Positions 1 through 8,998 of a stretch of DNA of 64,000 nucleotides are shown here, piece after piece. The stretch is from Arthrobacter sp. EPSL27. GTDB lineage: Bacteria; Actinomycetota; Actinomycetes; Actinomycetales; Micrococcaceae. Under the pieces are notes generated by a model. That model saw only the letters and a list, made by a program, of their open reading frames with translations. It made no database searches and was not told the origin of the DNA. How positions within the stretch are numbered: position 1 is the stretch's first letter; each line of letters starts with the position of its first letter. A program made the position numbers and the translations under genes. The DNA is taken from positions 62,001-126,000 of the forward strand of contig NZ_LNUT01000001.1 in the NCBI RefSeq assembly GCF_001512305.1, given 5' to 3'.

Positions 1-956
1 TGGGCAAGGTGCAGGTTCTGGGCGCCTCCGCGGTGGCCGGAACCGGCCTGGACAAGGTCCGTGCCGCCATCCGCCAAGTGGCGACGCAGCGCCAGGCCCA
101 GTCGCAGCGCCTGGGGGCCGACGTCACCCGGGCCTCGGCGCAGCTGGCCGAGGCCTCCGGCCCGGGGGAGGCGGCCGGAGTCAGGGCCGCGTCCCGGGCG
201 CGGCTGGCAGAGGAACTGGCGGTCGCGGCCAACGTCCCGGTGGTGGTGGACGCCGTGGTCCGGTCGTACCAGCTCGAATCGACCCGCCGCACCGGCTGGC
301 CCGTCACCCGCTGGCTGGTCCGCTTCCGGCCTGACCCGCTCCGGCGGCTCAACCTGCGCCGCGAGGGGTCCCGGCCGGAGCTGAACCGCACGTCGCTGCC
401 ACCGGCCGGTGCCCCGGAGCGGGCCCGCACGGACGCCGCCGTCCGGGACTTTGCCGATGCGGCCTCCAACGGCGCACCCGGGCCGTGGCGCGCCGTCATC
501 CGGGGCGCCGCCCGCGAAGGCCGGGAGCAGTTGCCGGACGCGCTGGACCAGGCCATTGCCTCGACCGAGCTGAAGGCCGGGAACAAGGCCTGGTGGTGGA
601 CGCCGTTCAACATTGTGCAGTGGCTGGCGCTGCTGACGGCACTCGGCGGTTTCGTCTGGCTGGGCGCGCTGGCCGTGCTGGGCTACATCAAGCTCCCCGT
701 GCCGGAGGTGCCCCGGGTGGAGGGCTGGCCGGTGCCCACCGTCATGATCGCCGGCGGAGCGCTCTTGGGGATCGTCCTGGCCATCCTGGCGAAGTTCATC
801 GCGGGAGCCGCCGCGCGGGCCCGGGGGGCCGCGGCCCGGAAGCGGCTCCAGACGGCCGTCGCCGCCGTCGCCGAGAAGCTGGTGGTGGAACCGGTGGAGC
901 TGGAGGTGAGCCGGCTGGGGTCGTTCAACAAGGCTGTGCAGGCAGCGTCCCGCTGA
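1..956 (+). CDS. C-terminal part of a membrane-anchored GTPase (YfjP/dynamin-like), 5' end outside window
   Basis: The reading frame is open from the first bases, so the gene begins upstream. The first visible residues (VLGASAVAGTG) look like the end of a G domain, where an SA-type G5 motif precedes the last helix. A long charged alpha-helical stretch follows, then two hydrophobic segments at about 200-225 and 245-268 of the visible protein, and a short basic tail. This matches the back half of actinobacterial YfjP-type GTPases, which end in a two-helix membrane hairpin. The substrate and cellular role of that family are not settled. The nucleotide-binding P-loop is not in the window, so the assignment rests on architecture only. 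The gene is followed by a convergent DUF1697 gene. Confidence 0.5.
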   Translation, partial: GKVQVLGASAVAGTGLDKVRAAIRQVATQRQAQSQRLGADVTRASAQLAEASGPGEAAGVRAASRARLAEELAVAANVPVVVDAVVRSYQLESTRRTGWPVTRWLVRFRPDPLRRLNLRREGSRPELNRTSLPPAGAPERARTDAAVRDFADAASNGAPGPWRAVIRGAAREGREQLPDALDQAIASTELKAGNKAWWWTPFNIVQWLALLTALGGFVWLGALAVLGYIKLPVPEVPRVEGWPVPTVMIAGGALLGIVLAILAKFIAGAAARARGAAARKRLQTAVAAVAEKLVVEPVELEVSRLGSFNKAVQAASR

Positions 957-981
957 GCATCTCGTAGAGGTGGCAGATCAG

Positions 982-1518
982 CTAAAGGAGTGCCGCGGCG
1001 TCCCGGACCTTGATCATGGTGCGCAGGTTGCGGGTGGTGGTTGAGGCCTTGTACTTCGGCTTTGCGGACAGTTTGCTGAACGGGCTTTCCAGTGTGCCGC
1101 CGGCGGGCGCCAGCCACGCCAGCGCCTCCGGACCCAGGCTGGTCAGCTCGACCCCGTCCAAGGCGGCGCCGGCCTCATACAACTCCGCCAGCACGCCGGC
1201 ATCAGAGCCGAGCGTGAGGTACGTGTGGGTGGACGCGTCGTCCGCCGGGTAGGGGCAGGCAGCCACCAGTTCGCCCACCCGGTCCGCAGCCAGGACCACC
1301 ACCCAGGCGTCATAGCCAAAGCGCTTCCGGAGGCAGGCCTCGAATTCTTCCTTCACTCCGGCGGGGGAGAGCCGGCTGGCCAGCACCACGTTGCCGCTGG
1401 CCAGAAGCGTCTTCACGCCCGAGAACGGGCAGGCCTTCAGGGCCTCCTTCAGGTCGGCCATTTTGATGGTGATGCCGCCGACGTTGACGCCGCGCAGGAA
1501 TACCGCATAGCTACTCAT
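982..1518 (-). CDS. DUF1697 family protein
   Basis: This 178-residue cytosolic protein starts MSSYAVFLRGVNVGG, the family signature (a YxxFLRGINVGG-like N-terminus followed by an LLASGNVV strand). The length is normal for the family and no membrane segment or signal peptide is seen. The C-terminus carries a basic SAKPKYKASTTTRNL segment, also typical. DUF1697 proteins have no established biochemical function. The gene is convergent with the upstream GTPase gene and lies just downstream of the IclR-type regulator on the same strand, with only a short gap (1519-1535), so it may be cotranscribed with that regulator. Confidence 0.8.
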   Translation of the reverse strand: MSSYAVFLRGVNVGGITIKMADLKEALKACPFSGVKTLLASGNVVLASRLSPAGVKEEFEACLRKRFGYDAWVVVLAADRVGELVAACPYPADDASTHTYLTLGSDAGVLAELYEAGAALDGVELTSLGPEALAWLAPAGGTLESPFSKLSAKPKYKASTTTRNLRTMIKVRDAAALL

Positions 1519-1535
1519 GCGGCCAGCCTAAGCCG

Positions 1536-2255
1536 TCAGTCGCCGGTTTTGCGCAGCGCCTCGGTCAGCACGCGCGCCGCATTGCACACCACTTCGGCAT
1601 GCAGCCGGCCGGGCTGGCGGGTCAGGCGCTCGATCGGGCCCGAGATGGACACCGCGGCAATCACCCGACCGGACGGCCCGCGTACCGGGGCAGAGACGGA
1701 GGCGACCCCGGGCTCACGCTCGCCGAGGCTCTGGCCCCAGCCCCGGCGTCGGACGCCGGCCAAAACGGTGGGCGTAAAGCGGGCGGACTGAAGGCCTTCG
1801 AGGAGCCGGTCGTGGTCCTCCCAGGCCAGCAGCACCTGGGCCGCGGAGCCGGCTTTCATGGACAGCTGCGTGCCGACCGGAATGGTGTCCCGCAGCCCGA
1901 TGGGCCGTTCGGCGGACGCCACGCAGACGCGCCAGTCACCCTGCCGGCGGAAGATCTGGGCGCTCTCGCCGGTGGCATCGCGCAGCTGCATGAGGACAGG
2001 GCCGGCGGAGGCAATCAGGCGGTCCTCGCCGGCCGCCGATGCGAGCTCAACAAGGCGGCTGCCCAGCACGAAGCGGCCCTGGATGTCCCGGCTGACCAGC
2101 CGGTGGTGGACCAGCGCCAGTGCCAGCCGGTGCACGGTGGGCCGCGCCAGTCCCGTGGCTGCAACCAGCTGCGCCAGGGTGGTTGGGCCGGCCTCAAGTG
2201 CGTCAAGCACATGGGCCGCTTTATCGATGACACCGACTCCACTAGAATTGTCCAT
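1536..2255 (-). CDS. ndgR: IclR-family transcriptional regulator of leucine biosynthesis (NdgR/LeuR-like)
   Basis: This 239-residue protein has an N-terminal winged helix-turn-helix (about residues 8-65, with TTLAQLVAATGLARPTVHRL as the HTH) and a C-terminal IclR effector domain ending in RVLTEALRKTGD. The start MDNSSGVGVIDKA is chosen over an upstream TTG because it matches the usual N-terminus of this subfamily. No Shine-Dalgarno sequence precedes this ATG. A possible -35 TTGCAT and -10 CAATAT place the transcription start at or next to it, suggesting a leaderless mRNA. In Streptomyces and Corynebacterium the orthologue (NdgR/LtbR/AreB) binds the leuCD promoter. The divergent position next to leuC with a palindrome in between supports the same role here. 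Confidence 0.85.
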   Translation of the reverse strand: MDNSSGVGVIDKAAHVLDALEAGPTTLAQLVAATGLARPTVHRLALALVHHRLVSRDIQGRFVLGSRLVELASAAGEDRLIASAGPVLMQLRDATGESAQIFRRQGDWRVCVASAERPIGLRDTIPVGTQLSMKAGSAAQVLLAWEDHDRLLEGLQSARFTPTVLAGVRRRGWGQSLGEREPGVASVSAPVRGPSGRVIAAVSISGPIERLTRQPGRLHAEVVCNAARVLTEALRKTGD

Positions 2256-2260
2256 GGAAT

Positions 2261-2280
2261 GATATTGCCGTCTCAATATC
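2261..2280. promoter_or_regulatory. Palindromic operator between the IclR-type regulator and leuC
   Basis: A perfect 7-bp inverted repeat, GATATTG-N6-CAATATC, lies 5 bp upstream of the regulator ATG and about 100 bp upstream of leuC. It overlaps the likely -10 of the regulator gene, so binding would repress the regulator itself and could also control leuC. AT-rich palindromes of this kind in the leuC/regulator gap are the known targets of NdgR/LtbR proteins. Confidence 0.65.
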
Positions 2281-2378
2281 TGAGATGCAAGTCAGTGCAC
2301 TGGCGCGTTACGCAGGCAGGCTGGTTCAGTGGTGAGAACAAACCCGCAAGGACCAAACCGCAGTGAAGGGAGAAGGCC

Positions 2379-3830
2379 GTGGCAAAGACACTGGCCGAGA
2401 AAGTCTGGGACGCGCACGTAGTGCGCAAAGGTGACGGCGAAGGAGTCAATGCCCAGCCCGACCTCCTCTTTATCGACCTGCATCTTGTCCACGAAGTGAC
2501 GTCGCCGCAGGCCTTCGAGGGCCTCCGCCTGGCCGGGCGCCGGCTGCGCCGGCCCGACCTCACCATCGCCACCGAGGACCACAACACTCCCACGCTGGAT
2601 ATCGACAAGCCAATCGCCGACCTCACCAGCCGCACGCAGATCCAGACCCTGCGCAACAACTGCCAGGAGTTCGGGGTGCGGCTGCACTCCCTGGGCGACG
2701 CCGAGCAGGGGATTGTGCACGTCGTCGGCCCGCAGCTGGGCCTCACCCAGCCCGGCATGACAGTGGTCTGCGGCGACTCCCACACGTCCACGCACGGGGC
2801 GTTCGGCGCCCTGGCGATGGGCATCGGCACGTCCGAGGTGGAGCACGTCATGGCCACCCAGACCCTGTCCCTGAAGCCCTTCAAGACCATGGCCATCAAC
2901 GTCGAGGGCACCCTGAAGCCGGGGGTGTCCGCCAAGGACATCATCCTGGCCGTCATCGCCAAGATCGGCACCGGCGGAGGCCAGGGCTACGTGCTGGAAT
3001 ACCGCGGCTCCGCGATCCGGGCGCTGTCCATGGAAGCCCGGATGACCATCTGCAACATGTCCATCGAGGCCGGCGCCCGCGCCGGCATGGTGGCCCCGGA
3101 CCAGACCACCTACGACTACATGTACGGCCGTCCCCACGCTCCGCAGGGGGCCGAGTGGGACGCCGCCGTCGAGTACTGGAACACCCTCCGCTCCGAGGAT
3201 GACGCGACGTTCGACGTCGAGGTGGACCTCGACGCCGACACCCTGGAACCCTTCGTGACCTGGGGGACCAACCCCGGCCAGGGCGTGTCCCTGTCCGCCA
3301 AGGTGCCGTCGCCCGAGGACTTCGCCGACGAGAACGCGAAGGCGGCCGCGGAGCGGGCCCTGCAGTACATGGGCCTGGAAGCCGGTACCCCCATGAAGGA
3401 GATCCGGGTGGACACCGTCTTCCTGGGCTCCTGCACCAACTCCCGGATGGAGGACCTGCGCGCCGCCGCGGACATCATCCGGGGCCGCACCAAGGACCCC
3501 AACATCCGCATGCTGGTGGTGCCGGGCTCCGCCCGCGTCCGGCTCGAGGCCGAGGCCGAGGGCCTGGACAAGGTCTTCAAGGACTTCGGCGCCGAATGGC
3601 GCTTTGCCGGCTGCTCCATGTGCCTGGGCATGAACCCGGACCAGCTGGAACCGGGGGAGCGGTGCGCCTCCACCTCGAACCGCAACTTCGAGGGCCGCCA
3701 GGGCAAGGGCGGCCGCACCCACCTGGTCTCCCCGGTGGTGGCTGCTGCCACGGCAATCCGCGGCACCCTGAGTTCGCCCTCGGACCTGGACCCCGCCCCG
3801 CAACCCGCCGTCCGCATCGACGCAGCCTAG
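2379..3830 (+). CDS. leuC: 3-isopropylmalate dehydratase, large subunit
   Basis: The large subunit of isopropylmalate isomerase converts 2- to 3-isopropylmalate in leucine synthesis and works with LeuD. The 483-residue protein is full length and aconitase-like. The three cysteines that hold the [4Fe-4S] cluster are visible: C352 in FLGSCTNSR, and C412 and C415 in AGCSMCLGM. The substrate-site segments [14 protein letters not shown] and GTSEVEHV are also present. The start is a GTG preceded by a purine-rich GGGAGAAGG. The stop is 9 bp before leuD, so the two subunits form an operon. The palindrome upstream points to control by the divergent IclR-type regulator. Confidence 0.97.
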   Translation: MAKTLAEKVWDAHVVRKGDGEGVNAQPDLLFIDLHLVHEVTSPQAFEGLRLAGRRLRRPDLTIATEDHNTPTLDIDKPIADLTSRTQIQTLRNNCQEFGVRLHSLGDAEQGIVHVVGPQLGLTQPGMTVVCGDSHTSTHGAFGALAMGIGTSEVEHVMATQTLSLKPFKTMAINVEGTLKPGVSAKDIILAVIAKIGTGGGQGYVLEYRGSAIRALSMEARMTICNMSIEAGARAGMVAPDQTTYDYMYGRPHAPQGAEWDAAVEYWNTLRSEDDATFDVEVDLDADTLEPFVTWGTNPGQGVSLSAKVPSPEDFADENAKAAAERALQYMGLEAGTPMKEIRVDTVFLGSCTNSRMEDLRAAADIIRGRTKDPNIRMLVVPGSARVRLEAEAEGLDKVFKDFGAEWRFAGCSMCLGMNPDQLEPGERCASTSNRNFEGRQGKGGRTHLVSPVVAAATAIRGTLSSPSDLDPAPQPAVRIDAA

Positions 3831-3839
3831 GAGCCCGCC

Positions 3840-4442
3840 ATGGAAAAGTTCACCACCCACACCGGCATCGGCGTCCCCCTGCGCCAGAGCAACGTCGACA
3901 CGGACCAGATCATCCCCGCCGTCTACCTCAAGCGCATCACCCGCACCGGCTTCGAGGATGCGCTCTTCGCGGCCTGGCGCAAGGACCCGTCGTTCATCCT
4001 CAACCAGGAACCGTTCAACGCCGGCTCCGTCCTGGTGGCCGGGCCCGACTTCGGCACCGGGTCCTCCCGCGAACACGCCGTATGGGCGCTCAAGGACTAC
4101 GGCTTCAAAACCGTGCTGTCCTCCCGCTTTGCCGACATCTTCCGGGGCAACTCCGGCAAGCAGGGCCTGCTCGCCGCCGAGGTGGCCCAAGACGACATCG
4201 AGCTCATCTGGAAAGAGCTGGAAAACGCCCCGGGCACCCAGGTCACCGTGGACCTCGTCTCCAAGACCGTGCAGTGCGGCACCATCGTTGCGCCGTTTGA
4301 GATCGACGACTACACCCGGTGGCGCCTGCTCGAGGGCCTGGACGACATCGGCCTGACCCTCCAGCACGAGGAAGACATCACCGCCTACGAGGCCACCCGG
4401 CCCGCTTTCAAGCCGAAGACGCTACCGGCCAAGCTCTCCTGA
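3840..4442 (+). CDS. leuD: 3-isopropylmalate dehydratase, small subunit
   Basis: The small (swivel-domain) subunit partners LeuC. It is 200 residues long, normal for the family. Landmarks are the N-terminal [23 protein letters not shown], the [17 protein letters not shown] substrate-binding loop, and [18 protein letters not shown]. The ATG follows the GGAGCC sequence after the leuC stop, giving a compact leuCD operon. Nothing unusual is seen. Confidence 0.97.
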   Translation: MEKFTTHTGIGVPLRQSNVDTDQIIPAVYLKRITRTGFEDALFAAWRKDPSFILNQEPFNAGSVLVAGPDFGTGSSREHAVWALKDYGFKTVLSSRFADIFRGNSGKQGLLAAEVAQDDIELIWKELENAPGTQVTVDLVSKTVQCGTIVAPFEIDDYTRWRLLEGLDDIGLTLQHEEDITAYEATRPAFKPKTLPAKLS

Positions 4443-4476
4443 CTGCCCTATAACGCAACCCGGCACCTTCGCCTGA

Positions 4477-4535
4477 GCGCGGGGTCATCTACCGCCCGTC
4501 CCGCCCACCGGGACTGGCCCTAGGTGACCCCGCGC
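4477..4535. repeat. Nested inverted repeats in the leuD-murA gap
   Basis: An 11-bp perfect outer stem (GCGCGGGGTCA at 4477-4487 with TGACCCCGCGC at 4525-4535) encloses a second perfect stem, GTCCCG (4498-4503) with CGGGAC (4509-4514). It lies 34 bp after the leuD stop. It could act as a stem-type terminator or mRNA 3' end, but there is no T-run, so rho-independent termination is not clear. Confidence 0.45.
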
Positions 4536-4593
4536 CGCGTTGGTCTCGGGGCCGGAAAGAGCAGTCGGAACGAACGTGCGTACCGTGCCGTAT

Positions 4594-4622
4594 TTCAGAT
4601 CGGTAACGCAAGCTCCTATGCT
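4594..4622 (+). promoter_or_regulatory. Possible murA promoter
   Basis: A weak -35 (TTCAGA) and a reasonable -10 (TATGCT) are separated by 17 bp and end 54 bp before the murA ATG. The 234-bp gap after leuD, which also holds a strong hairpin, makes an independent promoter here plausible. Confidence 0.35.
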
Positions 4623-4676
4623 TAGCAGGTGCCTTTGTAAGGAATTGGGGGCGAGTAATCGTGAGGAAACCGGTAT

Positions 4677-6002
4677 ATGAGTAGTGTTCTGACAATCCGC
4701 GGAGGCGTCCCGCTGACTGGCCGCGTCACCGTGCGGGGGGCCAAGAACCTCGTCCCCAAAGCCATGGTGGCCGCCCTGCTGGGCAATGAGCCGTCCGTGC
4801 TGCGCAACGTCCCTGAAATCAAGGACGTCGAGGTTGTCACCAGCCTGCTCCAGCTCCACGGCGTCACGGTCGAGAAGGACCCCCACACCGGGGACCTCAC
4901 CCTCGACCCCACCAACGCCAAGACCGCCTCCCACACGGCCATCGACGCGCACGCCGGCGATTCCCGCATCCCGATCCTGCTGTGCGGCCCGTTGATCCAC
5001 GCGATCGGCGAAGCCTTCATCCCGGACCTCGGCGGCTGCAAGATCGGCGACCGTCCCATCGACTACCACCTGGACGTGCTGCGGCAGTTCGGCGCCGTAG
5101 TGGAGAAGCGTCCCGGCGGCATCCATATCTCCGCCCCGGGCGGACTCAAGGGCGCCAAGATCTCCCTGCCCTACCCTTCCGTCGGCGCCACCGAACAGGT
5201 GCTGCTGAGCGCCACGCGGGCTGAGGGCATTACCGAGCTCTCCGGTGCAGCCACGGAGCCGGAAATCGTCGACCTGATCGCCGTGCTGCAGAAGATGGGC
5301 GCGATCATCAGCGTCCAGACGGACCGCACCATCCGGATCGAGGGTGTGCCGGACCTCGGCGGCTACAACCACCGTGCCCTCTCGGACCGCAACGAGTCCG
5401 CATCCTGGGCCTCCGCGGCCCTGGTTACCCGCGGCGACATCTTCGTTGAAGGGGCCACCCAGCGGGACATGATGACCTTCCTCAACACCTACCGCAAGGT
5501 GGGCGGCGGCATGGAAATCGGCGACGACGGCATCCGGTTCTACCACAAGGGCGGCAAGCTCAACCCGCTGGTCCTGGAGACGGACGTTCACCCCGGGTTC
5601 ATGACCGACTGGCAGCAGCCCCTCATTGTGGCCCTCACCCAGGCCGAGGGCGTCTCGATCGTGCACGAAACGGTTTACGAGAACCGATTCGGCTTCACCG
5701 ATGCGCTGATCCGGATGGGCGCCAACATCCAGGTCCACCGCGAATGCCTCGGCAGCGTGCCGTGCCGCTTCGGCCAGCGCAACTTCCTGCACTCGGCCGT
5801 CATCTCCGGGCCCGCCCAGCTGACCGGCACCGACATTGACGTCCCGGATCTCCGCGGCGGGTTCAGTCACCTGATCGCCGCCCTGGCCGCCTACGGCACC
5901 TCCCGCGTCACCGGAATCGACATCATCAACCGCGGCTACGAGCGCTTCACCGAGAAGCTCGCCGGCCTGGGTGCCGATTTCGACATCACCTCGGCCGAAT
6001 AG
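4677..6002 (+). CDS. murA: UDP-N-acetylglucosamine 1-carboxyvinyltransferase
   Basis: This enzyme transfers enolpyruvate from PEP to UDP-GlcNAc, the first committed step of peptidoglycan synthesis in the cytosol. The 441-residue protein has the EPSP-synthase-type double domain fold. K23-N24 in RGAKN contact substrate. C121 in PDLGGCKIGDRPID is the catalytic, fosfomycin-sensitive cysteine. The C-terminal half carries the VYENRFGF and DLRGGFSHLIAAL landmarks. The ATG is preceded by GAGGAAA. The gene is followed after 10 bp by the acyltransferase gene. MurA paralogues exist in some actinobacteria, so this could be either copy. Confidence 0.93.
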   Translation: MSSVLTIRGGVPLTGRVTVRGAKNLVPKAMVAALLGNEPSVLRNVPEIKDVEVVTSLLQLHGVTVEKDPHTGDLTLDPTNAKTASHTAIDAHAGDSRIPILLCGPLIHAIGEAFIPDLGGCKIGDRPIDYHLDVLRQFGAVVEKRPGGIHISAPGGLKGAKISLPYPSVGATEQVLLSATRAEGITELSGAATEPEIVDLIAVLQKMGAIISVQTDRTIRIEGVPDLGGYNHRALSDRNESASWASAALVTRGDIFVEGATQRDMMTFLNTYRKVGGGMEIGDDGIRFYHKGGKLNPLVLETDVHPGFMTDWQQPLIVALTQAEGVSIVHETVYENRFGFTDALIRMGANIQVHRECLGSVPCRFGQRNFLHSAVISGPAQLTGTDIDVPDLRGGFSHLIAALAAYGTSRVTGIDIINRGYERFTEKLAGLGADFDITSAE

Positions 6003-6012
6003 CGGGGCACAA

Positions 6013-6804
6013 GTGAAGGAAACGGCCAAGAGCCACGCCACCTTTGTCACCGTCGCCGGGATCGTCCGGCCGGTCATGAACCTCCTGATGCGCAAGCAAT
6101 GGATCGGACTGGAGAAACTGCCCGCGGGCGGCTTCATCGCGGCGCCCAACCACTGCACCGAAATCGATCCGCTGGTGGTGGGGCACATGCTCTACAACCA
6201 GAAGCGGATGCCGCACTTCCTGGCGAAGGCCGGGCTGTTCAAGGTTCCCGTGCTGGGCTTTGTGCTGCGCGCCACCAAGCAGATCCCGGTGGAACGCTCG
6301 ACGGCGGGTGCCAACCGTTCCCTGCAGGTTGCCAAGGAAGTGGTGGACGAGGGCGGCGCGATCATCATCTACCCCGAAGGTACGCTGACGCGGGATCCCG
6401 ACCTGTGGCCGATGAAAGGCCACACCGGCGCCGCACGCATGGCGCTGGAAAGCGGAATCCCGGTTGTCCCGATGGCGCACTGGGGAGCCCATGAGGTCCT
6501 TCCGCGCTATGCCAAGCGGCTCCATGTCTTCCCTCGGAAGACCTCGCGCCTGGCGGTGGGTGATCCGGTGGACCTCAGCGCGTTCGCCGGACGCCCGCTG
6601 GACAAGGCCACGCTCACGGAGGCCACCAACGTCATCATGGAGGCCATCACCGAGCTGCTGGCCACGCTGCGCAACGGACAGCCGCCGCTGGTCCGCTGGG
6701 ACCCCGCTGCTCACAACCAGTCCACCCACGGGCGTTTCATAGAGGGCGGTGCGGGCGGCCGTGCTGACAGATCAAACGAGAATATTGGGGACAGCACGGA
6801 ATGA
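6013..6804 (+). CDS. 1-acyl-sn-glycerol-3-phosphate acyltransferase family protein (PlsC-like)
   Basis: This acyltransferase of about 263 residues likely acylates lysophosphatidate in phospholipid synthesis at the inner membrane face. The HX4D catalytic motif is NHCTEID (near residue 50) and the substrate motif is YPEGT (near residue 122). The start GTG at 6013 is preferred to an upstream ATG inside murA because the family usually begins shortly before the first hydrophobic helix (ATFVTVAGIVRPVMNLLM). The C-terminus is rich in Gly, Arg and Asn and not conserved. The stop overlaps the gpsA ATG (ATGA), so acyltransferase and glycerol-3-phosphate dehydrogenase are translationally coupled, which makes sense for phospholipid synthesis. 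Confidence 0.85.
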   Translation: MKETAKSHATFVTVAGIVRPVMNLLMRKQWIGLEKLPAGGFIAAPNHCTEIDPLVVGHMLYNQKRMPHFLAKAGLFKVPVLGFVLRATKQIPVERSTAGANRSLQVAKEVVDEGGAIIIYPEGTLTRDPDLWPMKGHTGAARMALESGIPVVPMAHWGAHEVLPRYAKRLHVFPRKTSRLAVGDPVDLSAFAGRPLDKATLTEATNVIMEAITELLATLRNGQPPLVRWDPAAHNQSTHGRFIEGGAGGRADRSNENIGDSTE

Positions 6805-7853
6805 CATTTGATCAAATGCGGGGACGGTCGGCCACCAGGGTAGCGGTACTCGGCGCCGGTTCCTGGGGGACCACCTTCGCGAAAATCCTCGCTGACGCTG
6901 CTGCAGCGTCCGGCGTCGACCGCAACATCCGGCTGTGGGGCCGCCGCAGCGAGGTGGTGGAGCAGGTCAACCTGAAGCACCGGAACGAGCAATACCTCAA
7001 GGACATCGCGCTTCCGCCGAGTATCACGGCCTCCTCCGACGCCTCCGAGGTCCTGTCGGGTGCCGAGCTGGTGGTCCTCGCCGTACCTGCGCAGACCCTG
7101 CGCCCCCAATTGCGCCAGTGGAAGGACCTGATTGCGCCCGGCGCCATGGTGGTGTCCCTGATGAAGGGCCTCGAGCTGCACTCCGATGCCCGGATGAGCG
7201 AGGTCATCTCCGAAGAGCTGGGAATTCCAGCCAACAGGATTGCCGTGGTCTCCGGCCCCAACCTGGCGATGGAAATTGCCCGGGAAGAGCCCACGGCCTC
7301 GGTTGTGGCCTGCTCTGACCCGATTGCGGCCGGCTGGATCGCCCGCAGCTGCACGGCCCCGTACTTCCGCCCCTACACCACAGGCGATGTGGTCGGCGTG
7401 GAAATCGGCGGGATTGTCAAGAACATCATCGCGCTGGCAGTCGGCATCTGCGAGGGTAAGCAGATGGGGGACAACACCAAGGCGTCGGTCATCACCAGGG
7501 GGCTGGCGGAAACGTCGCGCCTCACGCTTGCCCTCGGCGGCCAGGCCCAGACAATGGCCGGGCTCGCTGGCCTGGGTGACCTTGTGGCTACCTGTTCCTC
7601 ACCGCTCTCCCGGAACCACACGGCCGGCCGGCTGCTGGGCAAGGGCCTGAGCCTGGACGAGGTCACCGCGGAAATGACGCAGACCGCCGAGGGGATCAAG
7701 TCCGCCCAGGCCGTTCATGAGCTGGCCGGCAAGCTGGGCGTTGAAATGCCCATCACCGCCGCGGTGGTTGCCGTGCTGGCCGGAAAACTGTCCGTTGACG
7801 AACTGGGGCCGCTCCTGCTGTCCCGGGACCTGAAACCCGAAGGCGATTACTGA
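6801..7853 (+). CDS. gpsA: NAD(P)H-dependent glycerol-3-phosphate dehydrogenase
   Basis: GpsA reduces dihydroxyacetone phosphate to sn-glycerol-3-phosphate, the backbone of phospholipids and of glycerol-phosphate polymers. The 350-residue protein has the Rossmann motif VLGAGSWGT at about residues 15-23. The catalytic region is VEIGGIVKNIIALAVGICEG and the substrate region is GDLVATCSSPLSRNHTAG. The length is normal. It overlaps the acyltransferase stop by 4 bp and is followed by ddl after 2 bp. The product is also the precursor of CDP-glycerol, the presumed donor for the TagF-type enzymes encoded further right; that link is inference. Confidence 0.95.
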   Translation: MTFDQMRGRSATRVAVLGAGSWGTTFAKILADAAAASGVDRNIRLWGRRSEVVEQVNLKHRNEQYLKDIALPPSITASSDASEVLSGAELVVLAVPAQTLRPQLRQWKDLIAPGAMVVSLMKGLELHSDARMSEVISEELGIPANRIAVVSGPNLAMEIAREEPTASVVACSDPIAAGWIARSCTAPYFRPYTTGDVVGVEIGGIVKNIIALAVGICEGKQMGDNTKASVITRGLAETSRLTLALGGQAQTMAGLAGLGDLVATCSSPLSRNHTAGRLLGKGLSLDEVTAEMTQTAEGIKSAQAVHELAGKLGVEMPITAAVVAVLAGKLSVDELGPLLLSRDLKPEGDY

Positions 7854-7855
7854 GC

Positions 7856-8995
7856 GTGTCGGAAGAAAATTTGACCACAGAAGGCCAGGCCGTCCGGCCC
7901 CGTGTGGCGGTGCTGTTCGGCGGCCGTTCCAGCGAACACGCGGTCAGCTGCGTGACGGCGGCCGGAGTGCTCGGCGCCATTGACCAGACCAAATACGAGG
8001 TGATCCCGATCGGGATCGCCAAGACCGGCCAGTGGGTCCTCGCCTCCGGCGACACCCGGGACTGGTCGTTGTCGGCGTCGTCCCTGCCCGAGGTCGCATC
8101 GTCGGCCCGGACTGTGGCGCTGACCGAAATCGGCGGCGAACACCAGCTGATTGTCGCTTCGCCGAACGAGGTGCCGCAGGAACTGGGCGCCGTTGACGTG
8201 GTGTTCCCGCTGCTGCACGGCCCGTTCGGCGAGGACGGCACCATCCAAGGGTTCCTGGAGCTGTCCGACACCCGCTACGTGGGTGCCGGCGTGCTGGCAT
8301 CCGCCGTCAGCATGGACAAGCACTTCATGAAGGTGGTGTTTGAATCCGCCGGGCTCCGGGTGGGGCCGTACATCGCCGTCACGGACCGGCAGTGGCGCAA
8401 CGTTCCGGAGACTGTTCGCAAACGTGTGGACCAGCTGGGCTTTCCGGTCTTCGTCAAGCCCGCCCGCGCGGGATCGTCCATGGGCATCTCCAAAGTGGAT
8501 TCCCTCGAGGACCTGGACGCCGCGATTGAGGCTGCCCGCGAGCACGACCCGAAGCTGGTCATCGAAGCGGGCATTGTGGGCCGGGAAATCGAGTGCGCCG
8601 TGCTGGAGGGCCGCGGGACGGACGCTCCCCGGACGTCCATGCCCGGCGAGATCTCCGTGGCCGGCGGCGGGCACGACTTCTATGACTTCAACGCCAAGTA
8701 CGTGGACGACGCCGCCGCGCTCAGCTGCCCGGCCGACCTGCCGGACGAGGCCACGGCCCGGGTCCGCGAACTGGCCGCCGTCGCGTTTGACGCGGTGGGC
8801 GCCGAGGGTCTGAGCAGGGTTGATTTCTTCTACACCCCTGAGGGCGAGCTGATCATCAACGAGATCAACACGATGCCCGGCTTCACCCCGAAGAGCATGT
8901 ACCCGCAGATGTGGAAGGCGTCCGGCCTGGTTTACGCGGAGCTGATCGACGAACTGATCTACCTCGCCCTGCACCGCAAGACCGGCCTGCGCTGA
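7856..8995 (+). CDS. ddl: D-alanine--D-alanine ligase
   Basis: This cytosolic ATP-grasp ligase makes the D-Ala-D-Ala dipeptide for peptidoglycan. It is 379 residues long. The N-terminal VAVLFGGRSSEHAVSC, the VFPLLHGPFGEDGTIQG loop, and the C-terminal metal/ATP residues in NEINTMPGFTPKSMYPQMW are all present. The GTG start lies 2 bp after the gpsA stop. The gene is convergent with the DUF3515 gene, with three bases between stops. Confidence 0.96.
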   Translation: MSEENLTTEGQAVRPRVAVLFGGRSSEHAVSCVTAAGVLGAIDQTKYEVIPIGIAKTGQWVLASGDTRDWSLSASSLPEVASSARTVALTEIGGEHQLIVASPNEVPQELGAVDVVFPLLHGPFGEDGTIQGFLELSDTRYVGAGVLASAVSMDKHFMKVVFESAGLRVGPYIAVTDRQWRNVPETVRKRVDQLGFPVFVKPARAGSSMGISKVDSLEDLDAAIEAAREHDPKLVIEAGIVGREIECAVLEGRGTDAPRTSMPGEISVAGGGHDFYDFNAKYVDDAAALSCPADLPDEATARVRELAAVAFDAVGAEGLSRVDFFYTPEGELIINEINTMPGFTPKSMYPQMWKASGLVYAELIDELIYLALHRKTGLR

Positions 8996-8998
8996 CGC

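Noticed and set aside
2292..4367. 691-codon open frame on the minus strand across leuC and leuD
   Set aside because: It is the antisense shadow of two certain genes; long reverse frames are expected in high-GC DNA, and its Gly/Val/His-rich product has no domain.
4485..6188. 567-codon minus-strand frame over murA
   Set aside because: Shadow of murA, which has all catalytic residues; no ribosome site or family features.
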